Assembly: GCF_014898815.1 (NCBI RefSeq)
Contig: NW_026515512.1
Coordinates: forward strand, 62,001 to 126,000
Length of the DNA: 64,000 nucleotides
Direction of reading: 5' to 3'
Origin: Panonychus citri
Lineage: Eukaryota; Arthropoda; Arachnida; Trombidiformes; Tetranychidae
Positions within the stretch are counted from its first letter, which is position 1. Every line of letters starts with the position of its first letter. Shown here piece after piece: positions 61,801-64,000 of the stretch. The translations under genes and the position numbers were made by a program. Below the pieces are notes generated by a model. The model was not told where the DNA came from and did not search any database. It was given only the letters and a program-made list of their open reading frames with translations.

Positions 61801-62212
61801 ATGTGTTATGGCTCTTTTAATTGTTGTAAGTTAATTGTAATCTTCAATTCTCAATGTCTATTTAGTGGATTAATTGATTTACATTTTTTAAACTTTAATT
61901 TTCTCTTTCCTTTTACAGTTTCTCTTGGTGAAAGTATTTGAGAAACGTAATTACGAGATACCTAAAAGTGAACTATTTGAATCTAATTGTTTGGATGTAA
62001 CATCTTCATCCTCATCAACCGCCTCAGTTTTTGCTCGTCATCGGCACAATTCATCTTCATCAACATCGTCTTCCAGACCAGCAATGGTTCGTAACCATGG
62101 TAATCTTGTACGAACAAGTTTAGCCTTTGGCCATCAATTAAATTATCATCAACATGATAATCACGAATTCCACTGTCATCCACTTGGATTAACAGGCAAT
62201 GGATGGGTTTAA
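55887..62212 (+). CDS. ADAM10/Kuzbanian metalloprotease
   Basis: Membrane sheddase that cleaves Notch and other ectodomains. Exons are 55887-56225, 56751-57476, 57544-57809, 57891-58019, 58091-58268, 58681-58840, 58972-59067, 59281-59362, 59645-59772, 61576-61825 and 61919-62212; phases agree throughout. The prodomain has PYEPVSYDRDYL and DGLFDGLI, and REKR in the second exon is a candidate furin site. The zinc site HEIGHNFGSPHD spans the 58019/58091 junction. A cysteine-rich disintegrin-like part follows (GEECDCGWAEDC, SPSQGPCCAHDC), then GTPCNNYNGYCDIF, a transmembrane helix (WICVIILCVMALLIV) and a short cytoplasmic tail. Nearly every block matches human ADAM10. One intron is AT-AC (59068-59280). 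The intron 59773-61575 holds a separate gene. A signal peptide exon is not evident unless upstream of the EMI exons. Confidence 0.95.
59068..59280 (+). other. U12-type AT-AC intron in ADAM10
   Basis: The intron starts ATATCCTT, the U12 5' splice-site consensus, carries TTCCTTAAC at 59262-59270, the U12 branch-point consensus, and ends in CAC about a dozen bases after the branch adenosine. Splicing joins TGC AA to T GGT and gives SYCNGQGPGCPPSTF, restoring the CNG found in ADAM10 proteins. GT-AG alternatives insert a hydrophobic stretch that the family does not have. Confidence 0.85.
60573..61211 (+). CDS. NADAR-like (YbiA/DUF1768) protein nested in ADAM10 intron
   Basis: NADAR domains hydrolyse N-glycosidic bonds in ADP-ribose- or riboflavin-intermediate-type substrates. 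A 212-residue intronless frame starting MSSSTMPSS, on the ADAM10 strand inside its 1.8-kb intron. The C-terminal half matches the family: ANWLKFTQNSDLAEHLLATG, then VIESRKPRPWGTT and NITGKILMIIREELRRE. The N-terminal half contains GYPSAKAYFYRYKAV where NADAR proteins usually have an SAEH-type motif with a functional Glu; that Glu is Lys here. A TTTAAATAG at 60497-60505 could be a TATA box and AATAAA at 61254-61259 a poly(A) signal, supporting independent transcription. The family match is from memory of motifs and moderate. Confidence 0.6.
   Translation: MSSSTMPSSIVRLFDVEFDRFDYDLIQSKMEQLTNLSRSTRPFLIKPLSPLDPEYFRDNMIKNDDSTLGYGGYPSAKAYFYRYKAVICKSVDLVPKTRRSLNPYEDALIPKEVYYEHAASWEDKKIHSAFMANWLKFTQNSDLAEHLLATGFHVIESRKPRPWGTTSPTTNDRVNITGKILMIIREELRRERARAIVNAHPYLITEVSCRLT
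61254..61259 (+). promoter_or_regulatory. Poly(A) signal of nested NADAR-like gene
   Basis: Canonical AATAAA about 43 bases after the stop codon of the nested gene, still inside the ADAM10 intron. Confidence 0.5.
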
Positions 62213-62981
62213 ATCACTATTCTGTTGATGATCCAAATTTACAGAATCAAAAAAAAACAACAAAAATGTTTAATCATTTCAGTTAATTAAAAATAAACGA
62301 AAATAATATTTATCAATCAACTTGATAATTTTCCGAATCACTCATTTAAACCAAACAACAACAACAACAATCAAAACATAAATTTTTTCCCAGAAAGAAA
62401 TTAAATTTCAATCTGAGTGATCAGATTTCCTTTCGATCATTAAAACAAACCACCCAAATCAGATTATTCTAATTAAGATCCAACATGAGACAATCTGATC
62501 GTCTAATTGTGATCAAAATCTCAAATTGTTTTCATGGAAATGAAATTTACCACTTTTTATATGAAGAAAACCCCTAATCAGGCTTGGCTTTTACACTGTT
62601 ACAGATGACGTTGTTGTCTATTAGTTGATGATTTTTCTTACAATTTATTAATTACTCAAGTGTTACACCTTATTTATTATTTGTAATTTAAGTGATAAAC
62701 TTTCTATTAACATGAGTGTTATCGTGAATTGATCATTTAACTGTCAGAATGTGAGAAAATTGGCCAATCTTTTTACCCTTTCAACCTTTTCCATCGGTTT
62801 TGTTTTCCTGTTTTTTTCTTCTCCTTTATTTATTAATTTATTAATTTGGGAAAGGAAAGAAATTTATATTTCTTTATTACTCTTTCCGGTTTCAATAGAT
62901 TCTATAAATTTGTTTTTATTTTGGTTGAAATTGTCATTTAGTTTATAAAAGAGAGAAGAGAAAAATATTAACCCAAGCAAT
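62213..62981. other. ADAM10 3' flank and MON2 5' flank
   Basis: AT-rich; no gene recognised. AATAAA-like sequences shortly after 62290 may serve ADAM10 polyadenylation. Confidence 0.5.
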
Positions 62982-64000
62982 ATGTCTCAACGGACTCAAG
63001 CTCCTTTAACTGCAAACAATGCATCGGGTAAAAGGCTTCTTGATTCATTACAAGTTGATCTGAGGAATATTTCAAGTGAATCTAAAAGGAAACTTCCAGC
63101 CCTGAAAGAGGTAAGTTGTCAATCATTTCTAATCATTAAAAGGAAATTAATTTCTCCCTTTCTATCGTGTCCATTTCCTAGGCTGCTGAGGCTGGTATTG
63201 TTAAGCTGCGAAGTGCATCAAGTAAACACACAGATCTGAGATTAGGTGAGTTTCAATTTAATCTATTCTTTCATTGAATCAATTTAATGATCCTTTGTTT
63301 CCATAATTTTCTAAATTTTAATCGTCTCATTTGCTTTTCTTTCATATTTAATCAGCTCTCCTATCAGAAAGTCCAGAATTGTTGGAACCTTTTTTCATGG
63401 CATGTGATTCAAAGATCCCTAAGTTGGTTCTTATATCTTTAAATGCCATTCAAAGGTTAATCAGTCATGAAGCTGTTTCGACCACTGCAACCGTCCATTT
63501 AATTCATTGTCTATGGAATCTGATGGAAAATGAAATTGAAGAATTGAAATTATTACAAACAATGACGCTTCTCATTTCTACCAATGAAATTGTCCAAGGA
63601 GAAGCTCTTGCCAAAGGATTGGCTCTATGTTTCCGTTTACATTTTACCAAAAATCAAACTGTTAATAATACAGCCTCGGCCACCATTAGACAATTGGTAT
63701 CGTTTGTCTTTGAGAGAGTCCAAGCTGAGGATAAAATAGATGATCCCAATGTTGCCAAGATTGTGGTTAATTACGAGGAGCTGAAAAATGGATCTAAAAA
63801 TCCACCTCAATCTCTTCGTTCTGCTGCTCGAGATGCTTTCCTGTTGTTCCAAGATTTGGTACAATTAGTTAATGGTGATCAACCCTTTTGGTTACAAGGG
63901 TTAATTGAGATGACTCGAACTTTCGGTTTAGAGTTACTGGAATCCATATTTACCAATTTTTCAGATATATTCTTACGCCATGAAGAGTTCAGTTTCTTAT
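62982..64000 (+). CDS. MON2: MON2 homologue, 5' part (runs off the window)
   Basis: MON2 is a large scaffold related to Arf guanine-nucleotide exchange factors that acts at the trans-Golgi/endosome with DOPEY and flippases. Visible exons are 62982-63110, 63182-63245 and 63356 to beyond 64000, phases consistent. The first residues MSQRTQAPLTANN lead to LLDSLQVDLRNIS, KLPALKEAAEAGI, then IPKLVLISLNAIQRLISHEA, CLWNLMENEIEELKLLQT, CFRLHFTKNQTVNNTASATIR, LFQDLVQLVNGDQPFWL and MTRTFGLELLES. This follows human MON2 block by block through its N-terminal DCB-like region. The gene is cut by the window end, so only about 279 codons are seen. Confidence 0.95.

Noticed and set aside
1..64000. Prokaryotic systems such as CRISPR arrays, operons or prophage
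   Set aside because: Spliced animal genes, a nuclear tRNA and no spaced direct repeats; such systems are not present.

Overview
The window is eukaryotic nuclear DNA from an invertebrate, most likely an arthropod and plausibly a compact mite genome such as a spider mite. The species is inference. The evidence is short GT-AG introns, very AT-rich spacers, a 356-residue arginine kinase, a Spätzle-like cystine-knot ligand, GAB/DOS-type adaptors and closely packed genes on both strands. Nothing prokaryotic (operons, Shine-Dalgarno sites, CRISPR, phage) was seen.

Layout: 0-1.6 kb choline/ethanolamine kinase (-). 5.1-7.1 kb GAB-like adaptor copy A (-). 8.9 kb tRNA-Glu(UUC). 10.3-11.0 kb dynein roadblock light chain copy A (-). 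11.7-13.1 kb ILRUN-like (-). 13.9 kb small membrane protein (+). 14.3-15.9 kb presenilin (-). 16.9-17.7 kb cyclin-Q (+). 18.4-20.0 kb integrin-linked pseudokinase (+). 20.3-21.9 kb SUGCT-like CoA-transferase (-). 22.4-23.2 kb roadblock copy B (+). 23.4-24.3 kb glycine cleavage H protein (-). 25.3-27.2 kb PDP-like PP2C phosphatase (+). 27.9-29.7 kb triokinase/dihydroxyacetone kinase (+). 32.4-36.1 kb Spätzle-like ligand (+). 38.3-41.8 kb arginine kinase (-). 45.2-46.3 kb BTB/coiled-coil/zinc-finger protein (-). 47.1-49.6 kb BTBD1/2-like protein (+). 50.8-52.7 kb GAB-like copy B (+). 53.7-55.6 kb EMI-domain exons (+). 55.9-62.2 kb ADAM10/Kuzbanian (+), with a nested NADAR-like gene at 60.6-61.2 kb. 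63.0 kb to the end holds the 5' part of MON2 (+).

The most interesting points are these. (1) Two inverted paralogue pairs (GAB-like; roadblock) are near-identical over their 5' halves but clearly diverged in their 3' exons, which looks like localized gene conversion. (2) EMI-domain exons lie directly upstream of ADAM10, in phase with its prodomain exon and without the EGF repeats that normally follow an EMI domain. (3) ADAM10 contains a textbook U12-type AT-AC intron. (4) An intronless NADAR-like gene lies in another ADAM10 intron and appears to lack the usual family glutamate. (5) The Spätzle-like protein is very long with a large tail after the knot. Several otherwise conserved genes carry one- or two-base frame breaks, often in homopolymers, so the sequence may contain consensus errors; this limits pseudogene claims.

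The genes form no pathway. They are ordinary animal housekeeping genes (phospholipid, glycine, triose and energy metabolism; dynein; endosomal traffic) and signalling genes (GAB, ILK, presenilin, ADAM10, Spätzle). Presenilin and ADAM10 both act on Notch in animals, but they are 40 kb apart here and no co-regulation is implied.
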